From Cuscuta epithymum (lineage: Eukaryota > Streptophyta > Magnoliopsida > Solanales > Convolvulaceae), in NCBI GenBank assembly GCA_945859915.1, contig CAMAPF010000145.1, positions 620,001 through 684,000 on the forward strand: a stretch of 64,000 nucleotides of DNA, read 5' to 3'. Shown piece by piece: positions 33,465 through 44,183 of this stretch. The position numbers and the translations under genes are program-made. The notes below the pieces were generated by a model. That model saw only the letters and a list, made by a program, of their open reading frames with translations, was not told the origin of the DNA and did not search any database. Position 1 is the first letter of the stretch. The number at the start of each line of letters is the position of its first letter.

Positions 33465-36204
33465 TGTAACACCGTCCCCAAGTATATTTACTTTTATGTA
33501 AATAATGTATTGAACCTTATCAAAGGATTAATGAATTTACGAAGTTGTAAATTTTTATTATTTCTTTCGCGCGAATAGTAAATTGCACGTGGGACCCACA
33601 CCGGGAGCGGGGGCCGCCCGACACTCCCGAGACCACATGTTTTATTCATCTTGGTCAAGATAATATTTATATAGTGGTGGATATTTTATTTGGGTCATGG
33701 AAAGGCACAGAGTTGACCGATTGGGAAAAAGAGGCTCAATTACCGGTACTGACAATTTAACAGATAGCAGCCCGGAAATGAATTTCGGAGGCTTATAAAT
33801 TAAAGTTGGGGAATGTATATTCATTATAAATGTCATAATGAGTAAGAGCACATAATATATTTTATTTGACCCGATAAAATAAAATATATTTAAAACAGTC
33901 CGAAAAATACAACTTTCGGGACCGAATGTACATTTCGGGACAAGTTGGGATGACCTCCCACATGAGTGGGGGCCACCCCACGTTTTTGTGTGCTCAACAA
34001 GACCCATGGGGGGGCTGGAAGGACAAATGAGTATGTGGAGGAGGATTATTTGGCATCTATAGTACCAAAGAGGACCCCCCACCTCTCTTAATTGTCTTTG
34101 AGACAAAGGTGAGTGCCCTCTCTCTCACCCCTATCTTTCAGCTCGTCCAACCCCATCAAGAAAGGAGAAGGAAGCTCTCAAACCATCCTCCATAGCCACC
34201 AAATTCGAGCTCAAGCATAAGTGCTCAAAGAAGAAAGATTAAAGAAGGAAAAAGGCTAGGAAAAGTGTGTAAATTAAGGTAATGACCTCATTATAACTTT
34301 TCCTTTATTTTTATCCTACCATATGAGATATGTATCATGTGAAGAACCCTTAAGAGGGTTCTACATGTTATAAGTATGGATTTATGGGTTATGAAGTGAT
34401 TCTATGTCCAAGAACGGTCTTAGAAGCCAAAACGACCGGTTCACCGGAAAATAACCTTTTTGAGGTTATTTGTATTAATATGGGTTTTATGATTATAAAA
34501 CCTTGTTAGGAACTTGTGAAAGGTATTTCAAGTGATTTCACAAGGTTGGGAAAGTCGCCGGAATTGTCGCCGGAGTTGACCAAAAGTCGCCGGAGTTTCA
34601 CCGGAGTTCAACCAAGAAGGGTAGAACTTCATAACGCTAATTCAAGGTGAGTGGACGGCTTAATGTCTTATAACTCTTGGGTTAAGTATGAGATTACCTA
34701 AATAAATGTTATAAGTATTCATAATGATGTTTAAAAGAGTTTAAGCATGTGATTAGCCAAGGTGATTAGGCTTATGTGAATGAAACTACATGATTATGCA
34801 TGTGGGAAGTAGAAAATATATATAAAACATATGTGATGTTTTGGAAGGCCAAAATAACATTTATTGATTGTTTTAGACATGATATAGGTTGTATAAAAAT
34901 TTCGGATCAAACGGATCACGGTTCGGGGGTCAACTCGGGGGTCAACGGGCCGTTGACCCAAAACTCCGAACATACCCGGCGCAGGGTATAGGGCATACCC
35001 GGGGCCGGGTAAGCTACTGCCTCCACACTTAAATTTCACTAAAAACGCGAACCGAAGTCCGGTTCGAAGGAGGGGCTGACCCCGTACAACCTATGTGTGT
35101 ATATTGTGCATGGAATTGCATGGAATATGATGATTTAATGTCAAGATTGACATTCATTGATTTAATTCTAAGACTTGGTTAGTCTTTAGTAATAATATGA
35201 TATAGACCCTATCTAGTGTGATATGTGGTAAGTCATAGGTCGGGTGGAGTACCCAGGGATCGGGCGTGTATCCTCAAAACTCGGTTATATAGGGTGGAGT
35301 ACCCAAGGATCGGGCGGTTATCCTCAAAACTCGGTATATATGTATATATATAGGGTGGAGTACCCAAGGATCGGGCGGTTATCCTCAAAACTCGGTTATA
35401 TAGGGTGGAGTACCCAAGGATCGGGCGGTTATCCTCAAAACTCGGTATATATGTATATATATAGGGTGGAGTACCCAAGGATCGGGCGGTTATCCTCAAA
35501 ACTCGGTATATATGTATATATATAGGGTGGAGTACCCAAGGATCGGGCGGTTATCCTCAAAACTCGGTTATAGGGTGGAGTACCCAAGGATCGGGCGTGT
35601 ATCCTCAAAACTCATAGATTACATTTAATGATCTAGGACCGGGCGGTGTCCTTATGATAATTTACTTGAACAAGGAGGAGTTCTATACACTCATAGGTAT
35701 ATGGGTGGGTTGGGATTTAAGTCAAGGACATTGGCTTCTATTATTTTTCCCAAATAAACAATGACCTACGGGTCGGGTATTTCCAAGTGTATATATACCA
35801 ATATGTATTTCAAATCTTGGGGAAAGGACTATACGTATATGTATCACCCTATGTTTGGGTCTTATACTTGAAACGTTAGTTATTCTACATTTAGCCTGCT
35901 ACTCGCTCGGTACTTGTACTGACCCCTTCGGGGGGGCCCCACCTTTTCAGGTTGAAGCTCAAGTTGCTATTCTCACCTTGCTCGGTGAAGTGATCCAAAG
36001 GGAGACGTGGTTCGTGCTTCCTTTAATGTTTTAAACTACAAACTTGCTCATGGATATTTTTGTAATAAATACATTTGTTTTGGGCCTGCGTGCCTACGTT
36101 TTGGCCATGTGTGGCCCACGATTGAATATTGAATATTTCCGCTATTCGTTCAATCCTATTGCGTGATGTTGTTATGTATGTTTACTTACTGAGTATGGTA
36201 TGGA
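33465..36204 (+). repeat. 5' LTR of the chromovirus, first 2740 bp
   Basis: It is interrupted after 36204 by the Athila element; the last 107 bp resume at 47817-47923. Total is 2847 bp, the same as the 3' LTR. The minus-strand frame at 33642-34106 and the short frames at 34794-35525 recur in the other LTR and are not genes. Confidence 0.95.
35242..35618. repeat. Seven-copy tandem repeat inside the 5' LTR
   Basis: The unit is GGGTGGAGTACCCAAGGATC followed by GGGCGGTTATCCTCAAAACTC, with two alternating linkers: a short TTATATA or a longer TATATATGTATATATATA. GGGTGGAGTACCC is a near-palindrome. The same array is at 54567-54943 in the 3' LTR. Confidence 0.9.
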
Positions 36205-37791
36205 TGATACGTTTGTAATTTCCGTATGTTTATTTACGTTTTTAGTTAGTTTTGATTGTTTAATATTTCGGAAATTACACACTTTCGGTGTAATAGTTTA
36301 GTTTGTTAAATTTTTGTAATTTGTTTAGATTAGGTTTATTCTGAGCTTAAACAGGTCCAAGATCAATCAAATGATCAATGGTGAAGGAAGGTGCAAGAGT
36401 ACAAGACAAAAAGAAGGAAAAATCCTGATTTTGGTCTATACTCGGTCGAGTATATATATATACTCGATCGGGTATCTGGTTGACATTTCAAATCGGATCG
36501 GATCCGAAAACAAAGGAACATGCAGAGGAAGATTTACCCACGATCGAGTGTCTATACCCGATCGAGTACACCGACATACTCGATCGGGTATAGTTATAAA
36601 ATTTACTCTAAAACCGATCGAGTATGGGTCGAATTCTGATTTCTACACATACTCGATCGAGTATATGTATATACTCGATCGAGTACCCGACCTACACCTC
36701 AAAAAGCCTATAAATACACCTCCTTTCCTTCACAATAGGGTCACCAATTCACATATACTTCTTAGCTCAGTTTAGACAAGTTCTTTCTTTATATTTTTCA
36801 TCATGTTTAGTCTCCAAATGAGGAGCTAAACTCTTCCATCTTGGTTTTGCTCTTTTGAAGCTTAATGAATTTGTAAGTTGTGAGTTATTATCTTTAATCT
36901 TCTTCCTTGAATATTAATTCTCCCTTTAAATACTATTTCTATATCAATGTTGGGAAGTGTTACTAAGATGACAAATAGTTAACATCTTGACATTAGTTAT
37001 AGTAATAATTATTTCTTCCTCTACGTTAATATTGGGGAATGTTACTAAGATGACAATTAGTTAACATCTTGATATTAACTATAGTAGGATTCATCTTCTT
37101 TAATATTCTTTCTTGAGTATTAATTAATCCCTATTCATATTTCATATTAATATTTTGAACATTACTTAAAGGATCAACTAGTTTTGTTTCATATATTAAT
37201 TAATACTAGAATCGGTCGATTAATACGCTTGTTATTAATTCGGTCCTTTCATGGTAGTAAACTTGGATTATTAATGCATGCATCTCATGGTTAATAATCT
37301 AAGGGGAATTAATTATATTGATTAAACCAATAAACCGCTTGTGTTGAGGTTATCAGTCTCAATCGTTTTCATCTTAAGTTTATTGCTACTATCAAGTTAA
37401 TATACGGCGCTTGTTCTATATTGACTCGATAGTAAGTTTTATTAATGAACGCTTCTCGTTATTAATAACTACCCTCGATGAACTGGATATACTCCTCGAT
37501 TGAGTATTCGAGAGGAAGATAGTTAAAGATATAACCGGGATCGACGAACATTTCATTAAGTGGATAAAAGCAAAGCCAAGTCTTCTTCTTATTTATTAAA
37601 CCACATAACTCGTTCATCTTCGTGTTTAATTTATTAAACCAAATCAAATTAAAACCCCCCATTTTGTTACTAGTTCTATAAAAAGAAAAGTATTCCTTTC
37701 CCTGTGGATACGAACCTTACTACGCTATACTACGTATAAGTGTTGTATTGTATTATTATTTGGAGTGCACATCACGACAAAGTGCACGTCA
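36205..37791 (+). repeat. 5' LTR of the Athila-type element
   Basis: TGATACG...GTGCACGTCA, 1587 bp. A TATA box (CTATAAATACA) lies at 36708-36718. Upstream of it, 36439-36685, is a cluster of eight palindromes of the TACTCGATCGAGTA type. The frame at 36371-36775 runs through these repeats and is not considered a gene. Confidence 0.96.
36439..36685. promoter_or_regulatory. Paired palindromes upstream of the LTR TATA box
   Basis: Copies start at 36439, 36461, 36555, 36577, 36650 and 36672 (type TACTCGATCGAGTA, with G or C variants), plus two degenerate ones near 36537 and 36611. The first six form three pairs with a constant 22-bp start-to-start distance, about two DNA helical turns. The last copy ends 23 bp before the TATA box. 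The position suggests binding sites for a dimeric regulator. Confidence 0.7.
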
Positions 37792-37795
37792 AATT

Positions 37796-37812
37796 TGGCG
37801 CCGTTGCCGGGG
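37796..37812 (+). promoter_or_regulatory. Primer-binding site, tRNA-Asp type
   Basis: TGGCGCCGTTGCCGGGG, four bases after the LTR, is the exact complement of the 3' end of plant tRNA-Asp. Priming by tRNA-Asp is characteristic of Athila elements. Confidence 0.9.
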
Positions 37813-37922
37813 AAAGGCAATTATTTTTCTTTTTATTTTATTTCAAGAAAAATCAAAAAAAAAATAATTAACCAAAAATATAAAGAGTTCTTATTTTTCT
37901 ATTTCTGAGCTTTGTGAAGTAT

Positions 37923-38771
37923 ATGGTCCGATATCGTTCTATAAACGAAATCACATACCAATCAAACCCCGAAATAGAGCAAACTTTCGAGCGGTTGAAA
38001 AATAAATTCTCAAATACCGACTCGGGAGATTCATCAAGTACTAGCTCTTATTCTAGCGAGCCTGAAGAACCAATAACTATGGCTCTTGAAACAAGAACGT
38101 TGAGGGAGCTCACAGCTCCAAACTTGAATCAACAACCACTATGTATTACCTTCCCTACACTCAACGAAGGTAATACATTTGAGCTCAAATCAGGGCTCAT
38201 TCATCTTTTGCCATCCTTCCATGGCTTAAGAGGAGAAGACCCAAATAAACATCTCTCGGAGTTCCATGTTGTTTGCACGAGCATGTGCCCTAATGGAGTC
38301 ACCGAGGAACAGATAAAGTTGAGGGCCTTTCCATTCTCCCTCAAAGATACCGCAAAAGATTGGCTATTCTATCTTCCCTCGGGAAGTATAGATACATGGG
38401 CGGCCATGAAGAAAGCTTTCCTCGAAAGGTACTATCCAGCCTCTGTCTCCTCATCTCTAAAAAAGCAAATAAGCAATGTGGAGCAAAAAGATGATGAATC
38501 GTTCTATGAATATTGGGAACGATTCAAGAAACTTTGTGCAAGCTGTCCGTATCATGGCTATTCGGAGCAAGACCTCATCCTATACTTTTATGATGGTCTT
38601 TGCAATGATGATAGACGGATGATTAATGCCGCATGTGGAGGAGGGATCGTTAACAAGACTCCTTCTCAAGCTATGAATCTTATCTCAGAGTTGGCCGAGA
38701 ATTGTAGATATCACAACGGGCGGTCATCAACAAAAAGAGTCATGGCGGCCGAATCAACATCATCTCTATAA
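37923..38771 (+). CDS. gag: Athila-type gag, capsid part, ending at an in-frame stop
   Basis: The first ATG of the frame is at 37923; nine bases upstream only a GTG is available. The frame holds the retrotransposon gag (capsid-like) domain from about residue 65 to 225: LPSFHGLRGEDPNKHL, then AKDWLFYLP, then AFLERYYP, then ESFYEYWERFKKLC. The N-terminus is Ser/Glu-rich. TAA at 38769-38771 ends it, and the same frame continues with SQVAGLTSLVKDF, so capsid is separated from the zinc knuckle by one stop. The stop could be a recent mutation (for example TAT or CAA to TAA) or a readthrough signal. The following bases do not match the known plant-viral CAR-YYA readthrough context. Confidence 0.88.
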   Translation: MVRYRSINEITYQSNPEIEQTFERLKNKFSNTDSGDSSSTSSYSSEPEEPITMALETRTLRELTAPNLNQQPLCITFPTLNEGNTFELKSGLIHLLPSFHGLRGEDPNKHLSEFHVVCTSMCPNGVTEEQIKLRAFPFSLKDTAKDWLFYLPSGSIDTWAAMKKAFLERYYPASVSSSLKKQISNVEQKDDESFYEYWERFKKLCASCPYHGYSEQDLILYFYDGLCNDDRRMINAACGGGIVNKTPSQAMNLISELAENCRYHNGRSSTKRVMAAESTSSL

Positions 38772-41700
38772 AGTCAAGTTGCCGGCTTGACTTCTTTGGT
38801 AAAGGATTTTCTTTTAAATTCCAAAACCCAAGAAGTCAAGGTCTGCGGCATCTGCACACAACAAGGCCATCCCACCGATGCATGCCCGAGCCTTCAAGAA
38901 GAAAACCCCGAACAGGTCAACGCTTTGGGGTTCCCAAACCAAAAGAGGTATGATTCTTACGGCAACACTTATCATCCCGGGTTTAGAGATCATCCCAATT
39001 TGAGATATGGGAATCCGCAAGGAAACCCACCACAAAATAACCCTCCCCAAAACCAATTTCCCCCAAAACAACCGTACTCTAAACCCCAAGGCCAAGGCTC
39101 AACTATGTCCACCGAAGACATGATCCGAGCACTCACCTCAAATGTCTCAACCATGCAACAAAACATGGTTCAATTCCAACATGAGACAAAATCAAGCATC
39201 CAAAACCTTGAGAATCAAATGAGCCAAATCTCAAGTGCGGTGAGTAGGCTTGAAGCCAAGGATTCAACAAAGCTTCCATCTCAAACGGAGCCGAATCCGA
39301 GGCAACAAGCCCATGCGGTGACATTAAGGAGTGGCAAAGAGTTGGTGATTGCCAAGGAGAAAGCCAAAAGCCACATTGGCGAGGAAGAGGAAGAAGAGCT
39401 TGTGGAGAAAGCTCAGCCAGAGGAGGAGGAAGCTCACATTTCAACTCCACCCCCGGTTATTCATGAAGTGGAAGCACCGTTTCCCGAAGCTCTAAGGGAA
39501 ACGAAAAGGGTGGAGAAAGACAAGGACATCTATGAGACATTCTCCAAATGTGAGGTAAATATTCCTCTTCTCAACTTAATAAAAGGTGTTCCTAGATTTG
39601 CAAAATTCTTTAAGGAGTTATGCACAATAAAAAGGAAGCATAGACTCAATGGGAAACAAAAAGTTCAAGTTAGTGAACGTGTCTCCGCGGTTTTTCAAAA
39701 GAAACTTCCAAAAAAATACAATGACCCGGGCATGTTCACTATACCTTGTAAGTTGGGAGGTACTACGTTTTCAAAGGCCATGTTAGATTTGGGGGCATCA
39801 ATTAATGTCATCCCTTATTCTTTGTACAAATCACTTGAACTTGGCCCTTTAAACGAAACCGGAGTAGTTATCCAACTTGCGGATAGATCAAACGCCTACC
39901 CTAAAGGTATTGTCGAAGACGTACTAGTTATGGTAGACAATTTGATCTTTCCCGCCGACTTTTATGTTTTAGAAATGGAAAATGACAAGAATGCGGTTCC
40001 TATCCTTTTAGGAAGGCCATTTTTAAAGACCGCTAGAGCTAAAATTGATGTTTTTAGCGGATCTTTAACTCTGGAATTTGATGGAGATAAAGTTGAATTC
40101 AATATTTACGACTCCATGAAATACCCAAATGAAAATCATTCTCTATTTGCCATTGATGTTACAGATCCCATTGTGCAAAATACTTTTGAAATGAATGGGG
40201 AGGATGACCTACTAAGTGTAATTGAGAATGACCTCGGGGAAAATTCTTTAGAACTTGCTTTGACCCCCAATAGGCAAGCCATGATGGTGGAGTTGGATAA
40301 CCACTTCCAACTTCCACTTATGCCACCAGGGTCAAGAGCATTCCCACTAACCATCCCCGAGGAGAAGCCTTTGCCTTCTATTTTGCAGGCCCCCGAAGTT
40401 GAGATGAAACCACTCCCAACACATTTGAAATATGTGTACTTGGGAGAAAAAGAAACATTACCGGTCATAATCTCAAACAAACTGACCGGGGAGCAAGAAG
40501 AAAAACTGATTGCGGTGCTTAAAGAGCACAAACTTGCAATCGGATGGACTATAGCCGACATTAAAGGCATTAGTCCATCTACTTGCATGCACCGCATCTT
40601 GATGGAGGATGAAGCCAAACCCGTGCGCCAACCACAACGGAGATTAAACCCACCTATGATGGAGGTGGTAAAAAAGGAGGTCATCAAACTTCTCCAAATG
40701 GGGATAATCTTCCCCATATCCGATAGCAAGTGGGTTAGTCCAACCCAAGTTGTTCCCAAGAAGACCGGAGTCACGGTGGTGGAGAACAAACATGGAGAAC
40801 TTATGCCCACCCGAATTCAAAATGGATGGAGGGTATGTATAGATTACCGTCGCCTCAACGCGGTAACTAGAAAGGATTTCTTTCCTTTACCCTTCATTGA
40901 TCAAATGCTTGAGAGACTTGCGGGGCATAAATTCTATTGCTTCCTTGATGGCTATTCCGGGTACTTTCAAGTACCCATAGCCCCTGAAGACCAAGAGAAG
41001 ACAACATTCACTTGTCCATTTGGCACTTTTGCCTATCGACGTATGCCATTCGGACTTTGCAACGCACCCGCCACCTTCCAAAGATGCATGATGAGCATAT
41101 TCTCCGAGTATGTTGAACTATTTATGGAAGTTTTCATGGATGACTTCACAATCCATGGGGACTCATTTGATTCATGCTTATATCATCTCTCCCTTGTGCT
41201 CAAAAGTTGTTTAGAATCAAACCTTGTTTTGAATTCTGAAAAATGCCACTTCATGGTGGAAGAAGGAATTGTTCTAGGCCATGTAATCTCATCCAAAGGG
41301 ATAGAGGTTGACAAGGCCAAAGTTGAAGTCATCCAATCACTCCCTTACCCTACCACCGTTAGAGAAATACGGTCATTCCTTGGACATGCAGGGTTCTACC
41401 GGAGATTCATCAAAGATTTCTCAAAGATTGCATCTCCTTTATGCACTCTTTTGCAAAAGGAGGTGGAATTCCTCTTCTCCGAGGAATGCAAGAAGGCCTT
41501 CAATACATTGAAGGAGAAACTCGTGACCGCACCTATCATTCAAGCACCCGATTGGTCTCTCCCCTTTGAGATCATGTGTGATGCTAGCGATTATGCGGTC
41601 GGGGCCGTTTTGGGCCAAAAGGTGGGAAGAGCATCTCATGTGATATACTATGCATCCACCACTCTCAATGATGCCCAACGCAACTACGCCACCACCGAAA

Positions 41701-43310
41701 AAGAAATGTTGGCCGTCGTCTACGCACTTGAAAAATTCAGGTCATACTTACTTGGAACCAAAGTGATCATTTACACCGATCATGCGGCTCTTAGGTTCTT
41801 AATGACAAAGAAGGAGGCCAAACCAAGGTTGATTCGGTGGATACTACTTTTGAGCGAATTTGATGTTGAGATCAAGGATAAGAAGGGCATGGAGAACTTG
41901 GTGGCCGATCACTTGAGCCGTTTAGTCCTTGATGAAGGAAATGATCATATCAAAGATGATATCCGAGGGGAATTTCCCGATGAGACTCTTTTTTCTCTTA
42001 AGGAAATTCGCCCTTGGTACGCTCACATTGTTAATTTCCTTGTTCTAAACAGGTTTCCACCAAGCTTCTCTAAAGCTCAAAGAGAGAAGCTCCAACACGA
42101 TGCAAAACAATACGTGTGGGATGAACCATACTTGTGGAAACATTGCAAAGATCAAGTCATTAGAAGATGCATTCCCGAAACGGAGATAACGTCCATTCTT
42201 GCCTTTTGCCACTCACATGCATGTGGTGGCCACTTTGGAGGAAAGCGAACGGCCATGAAGGTACTTGAATGCGGTTTTTGGTGGCCAAGCTTATTTCGAG
42301 ATGCCCATTTCTTTTGTCAATCTTGTGACAATTGCCAACGCATGGGAAACATCTCTCGAAAACATGAGATGCCACAAGTTCCTATGCTCTATGTGGAGAT
42401 ATTTGATGTTTGGGGAATAGATTTCATGGGACCTTTTCCTAATTCCCACGGAAATCTATACATTCTCTTGGCGGTGGACTACGTTTCAAAATGGGTGGAA
42501 GCAAAAGCCACAAAGACCGATGATGCCAAAGTAGTTGCGGACTTCCTCAAAACCCGTATCTTCTCAAGGTTTGGAGTTCCACGCATTTTGATAAGCGATA
42601 GGGGCACTCATTTCTACAACAAAACTGTGAGTGCCTTGTTAAAAAAATATGGCGTCACCCACAAGCTCTCCACCGCCTACCACCCACAAACAAACGGCCA
42701 AGCCGAGATCTCGAACAGGGAGTTGAAATCTATACTCCAAAAGACGGTGAACCCTAACCGTAAAGATTGGAGTCTTCGCATGGATGATGCCTTGTGGGCA
42801 TATAGAACCGCTTTCAAAACACCAATTGGAATGTCTCCCTATAGACTTGTGTTCGGGAAGGCTTGCCACCTCCCGGTCGAACTCGAACATAAATCTTATT
42901 GGGCGGTAAAAACATTCAATCTTGACATGGAACAAGCGGGGATGCAAAGGAAGCTCCAACTCCAAGAGCTAGAGGAACTTCGACTTGAGTCCTATGAGAA
43001 CGCCGCCATCTACAAGGAAAAGACAAGGGTATGGCATGATAAAATGATAATGAGAAAGGACTTCCAAATCGGAGACAAAGTCCTTCTCTTTCTCTCACGC
43101 CTTCGTCTTTTCCCCGGTAAATTGAGGTCACGATGGGAAGGACCATTCGAGGTAGTCAAAGTCTACCCCCACGGAGCAGTTGAAATAAAGAGCCTGGACA
43201 CCGGCAAAATCCTCAAGGTTAACGGACATCAACTCAAACCGTTCCTTGAAAGTTTTTCAAAAGAAAGCGTTGAATGCATGGATCTCGTCGATCCAATCTA
43301 TGAAGGATGA
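38772..43310 (+). CDS. pol: Athila-type gag C-terminus and pol polyprotein
   Basis: An open frame of 1512 codons, in phase with gag. It starts with the nucleocapsid zinc knuckle CGICTQQGHPTDAC (about residues 22-36). A protease with DLGAS lies near residue 335. Reverse transcriptase has the YRRLNAVT block near 690 and active site FMDD near 785; Phe-Met replaces the usual Tyr-Val. RNase H (CDASDYAVGAVLG) lies near 930. Integrase has the HHCC zinc finger (HSHACGGH ... CDNC, 1145-1182) and the Asp-Asp-Glu core (GIDFMG, SDRGTHF, QAEISNRE, 1212-1310), then an SH3-like tail near 1450. No frameshift is seen, so all enzymatic domains appear intact. The product should be processed in virus-like particles and make and insert cDNA. 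Confidence 0.95.
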   Translation, partial: SQVAGLTSLVKDFLLNSKTQEVKVCGICTQQGHPTDACPSLQEENPEQVNALGFPNQKRYDSYGNTYHPGFRDHPNLRYGNPQGNPPQNNPPQNQFPPKQPYSKPQGQGSTMSTEDMIRALTSNVSTMQQNMVQFQHETKSSIQNLENQMSQISSAVSRLEAKDSTKLPSQTEPNPRQQAHAVTLRSGKELVIAKEKAKSHIGEEEEEELVEKAQPEEEEAHISTPPPVIHEVEAPFPEALRETKRVEKDKDIYETFSKCEVNIPLLNLIKGVPRFAKFFKELCTIKRKHRLNGKQKVQVSERVSAVFQKKLPKKYNDPGMFTIPCKLGGTTFSKAMLDLGASINVIPYSLYKSLELGPLNETGVVIQLADRSNAYPKGIVEDVLVMVDNLIFPADFYVLEMENDKNAVPILLGRPFLKTARAKIDVFSGSLTLEFDGDKVEFNIYDSMKYPNENHSLFAIDVTDPIVQNTFEMNGEDDLLSVIENDLGENSLELALTPNRQAMMVELDNHFQLPLMPPGSRAFPLTIPEEKPLPSILQAPEVEMKPLPTHLKYVYLGEKETLPVIISNKLTGEQEEKLIAVLKEHKLAIGWTIADIKGISPSTCMHRILMEDEAKPVRQPQRRLNPPMMEVVKKEVIKLLQMGIIFPISDSKWVSPTQVVPKKTGVTVVENKHGELMPTRIQNGWRVCIDYRRLNAVTRKDFFPLPFIDQMLERLAGHKFYCFLDGYSGYFQVPIAPEDQEKTTFTCPFGTFAYRRMPFGLCNAPATFQRCMMSIFSEYVELFMEVFMDDFTIHGDSFDSCLYHLSLVLKSCLESNLVLNSEKCHFMVEEGIVLGHVISSKGIEVDKAKVEVIQSLPYPTTVREIRSFLGHAGFYRRFIKDFSKIASPLCTLLQKEVEFLFSEECKKAFNTLKEKLVTAPIIQAPDWSLPFEIMCDASDYAVGAVLGQKVGRASHVIYYASTTLNDAQRNYATTEKEMLAVVYALEKFRSYLLGTKVIIYTDHAALRFLMTKKEAKPRLIRWILLLSEFDVEIKDKKGMENLVADHLSRLVLDEGNDHIKDDIRGEFPDETLFSLKEIRPWYAHIVNFLVLNRFPPSFSKAQREKLQHDAKQYVWDEPYLWKHCKDQVIRRCIPETEITSILAFCHSHACGGHFGGKRTAMKVLECGFWWPSLFRDAHFFCQSCDNCQRMGNISRKHEMPQVPMLYVEIFDVWGIDFMGPFPNSHGNLYILLAVDYVSKWVEAKATKTDDAKVVADFLKTRIFSRFGVPRILISDRGTHFYNKTVSALLKKYGVTHKLSTAYHPQTNGQAEISNRELKSILQKTVNPNRKDWSLRMDDALWAYRTAFKTPIGMSPYRLVFGKACHLPVELEHKSYWAVKTFNLDMEQAGMQRKLQLQELEELRLESYENAAIYKEKTRVWHDKMIMRKDFQIGDKVLLFLSRLRLFPGKLRSRWEGPFEVVKVYPHGAVEIKSLDTGKILKVNGHQLKPFLESFSKESVECMDLVDPIYEG

Positions 43311-44183
43311 ACTATACCATGGCGTCGTGCCGCGACGTTAAATTAGGCGCTTCTTGGGAGGCAACCCAAGCAAGGTATGTTTTCTTGTCAGCTTATTTCA
43401 TTATGTGTGTGTTTCAATAAATAAAAAATAAAAAAAAAATGAGCAAAAAGTGTATCTGGGGACATGCCCGATCGAGTACTATATCAATACTCGGTCGGGT
43501 ATGGGTAAAAAAAGGACCCGGTTCCCATACTCGATCGAGGTGCAAATCTATTTTCAAAGATACAGGCATACTCGATCGAGTATTGGAACATACCCGGTCG
43601 AGTATGCCTGGAAAATCAACTCCATCGGAAGCCTGCCTCTGAGGCCCGATCGAGCACATACCCATACTCGATCGAGTATTTGTGGAAAAATGAAAACAAA
43701 TAACCCCTGCCTCCTATACCCGATCGAGTACATATCAATACTCGGTCGAGTATAGGTGCAAAAACAACTTCTCTGACCCCCTGCCTCCTATACTCGATCG
43801 AGTATAGGTACATACTCGGTCGAGTATACACCGAAATCAGCCTTCCTGGAACCCTGCCTCCGGTACCCGATCGGGTATACAGGGATACTCGATCGGGTAC
43901 CCCTGCGGATATAACACCAAATTAACCCCAAAAACACTTCATCTTCCCCAAACTCTCCCCAACTTCGAACAACCCTCCCCCAAAACTCCATTTTTGGACC
44001 TTCTCTCTACCATATCTCACCCAATCCTTCACCAAATCATCCCATTTCACCACCAAAATACCCCCCTCACTCTCCTCTCCATATCTATACCCAAAAATCC
44101 CCTTTTCCCCAAATATTCAACAAATCCAAAAAAAACCCTACCCCATTCGAATTTTTGCCTCTTTAAGCTCAAAAGCTTCACAT
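43311..44183 (+). other. Spacer between pol and ORF3 with stem-loops and palindrome array
   Basis: Just after the pol stop are two short stem-loops: GTCG/CGAC at about 43325-43337 and a perfect CTTGGG-AGGCAA-CCCAAG at 43353-43370. The latter text (CTTGGGAGGCAACCCAAG) is a recurring hallmark after pol in Athila-type elements as I recall them. The 74-bp palindrome array follows at 43465-43899. A C-rich leader (43920-44183) precedes the ORF3 ATG. Confidence 0.6.
43465..43899. repeat. Tandem array of paired palindromes, 74-bp period
   Basis: Thirteen copies of the TACTCGATCGAGTA type occur. Pairs start at 43569/43591, 43643/43665, 43717/43739, 43791/43813 and 43864/43886. The spacing within pairs is constantly 22 bp, and pairs repeat every 73-74 bp. 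An irregular pair (43465/43488) and a single copy (43528) precede them. Text between pairs (for example CCCCTGCCTCCTATAC) is also repeated. The same pairs occur in the LTRs. Confidence 0.85.

Noticed and set aside
33642..34106. 154-codon minus-strand frame (repeated at 52967-53431)
   Set aside because: It lies wholly inside the chromovirus LTR, antisense to it, with no recognisable domain.
35233..35525. Open frames on both strands with repeated 'SLGTPPYIYTYIPSFEDNR'-like text, and their copies at 54558-54850
   Set aside because: They are translations of the LTR tandem repeat, have no start context and recur only because the LTR is duplicated.
35242..35618. Resemblance to a CRISPR array (repeat and spacer-like linkers)
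   Set aside because: The linkers are just two TA-rich variants, the host is a plant, and the array lies in an LTR.
36371..36775. 134-codon frame in the Athila LTR (repeated at 46391-46795)
   Set aside because: It runs through the palindrome cluster and the TATA box of the promoter; no protein features.
40136..40810. 224-codon minus-strand frame
   Set aside because: A shadow of the pol reading frame of the Athila-type element.
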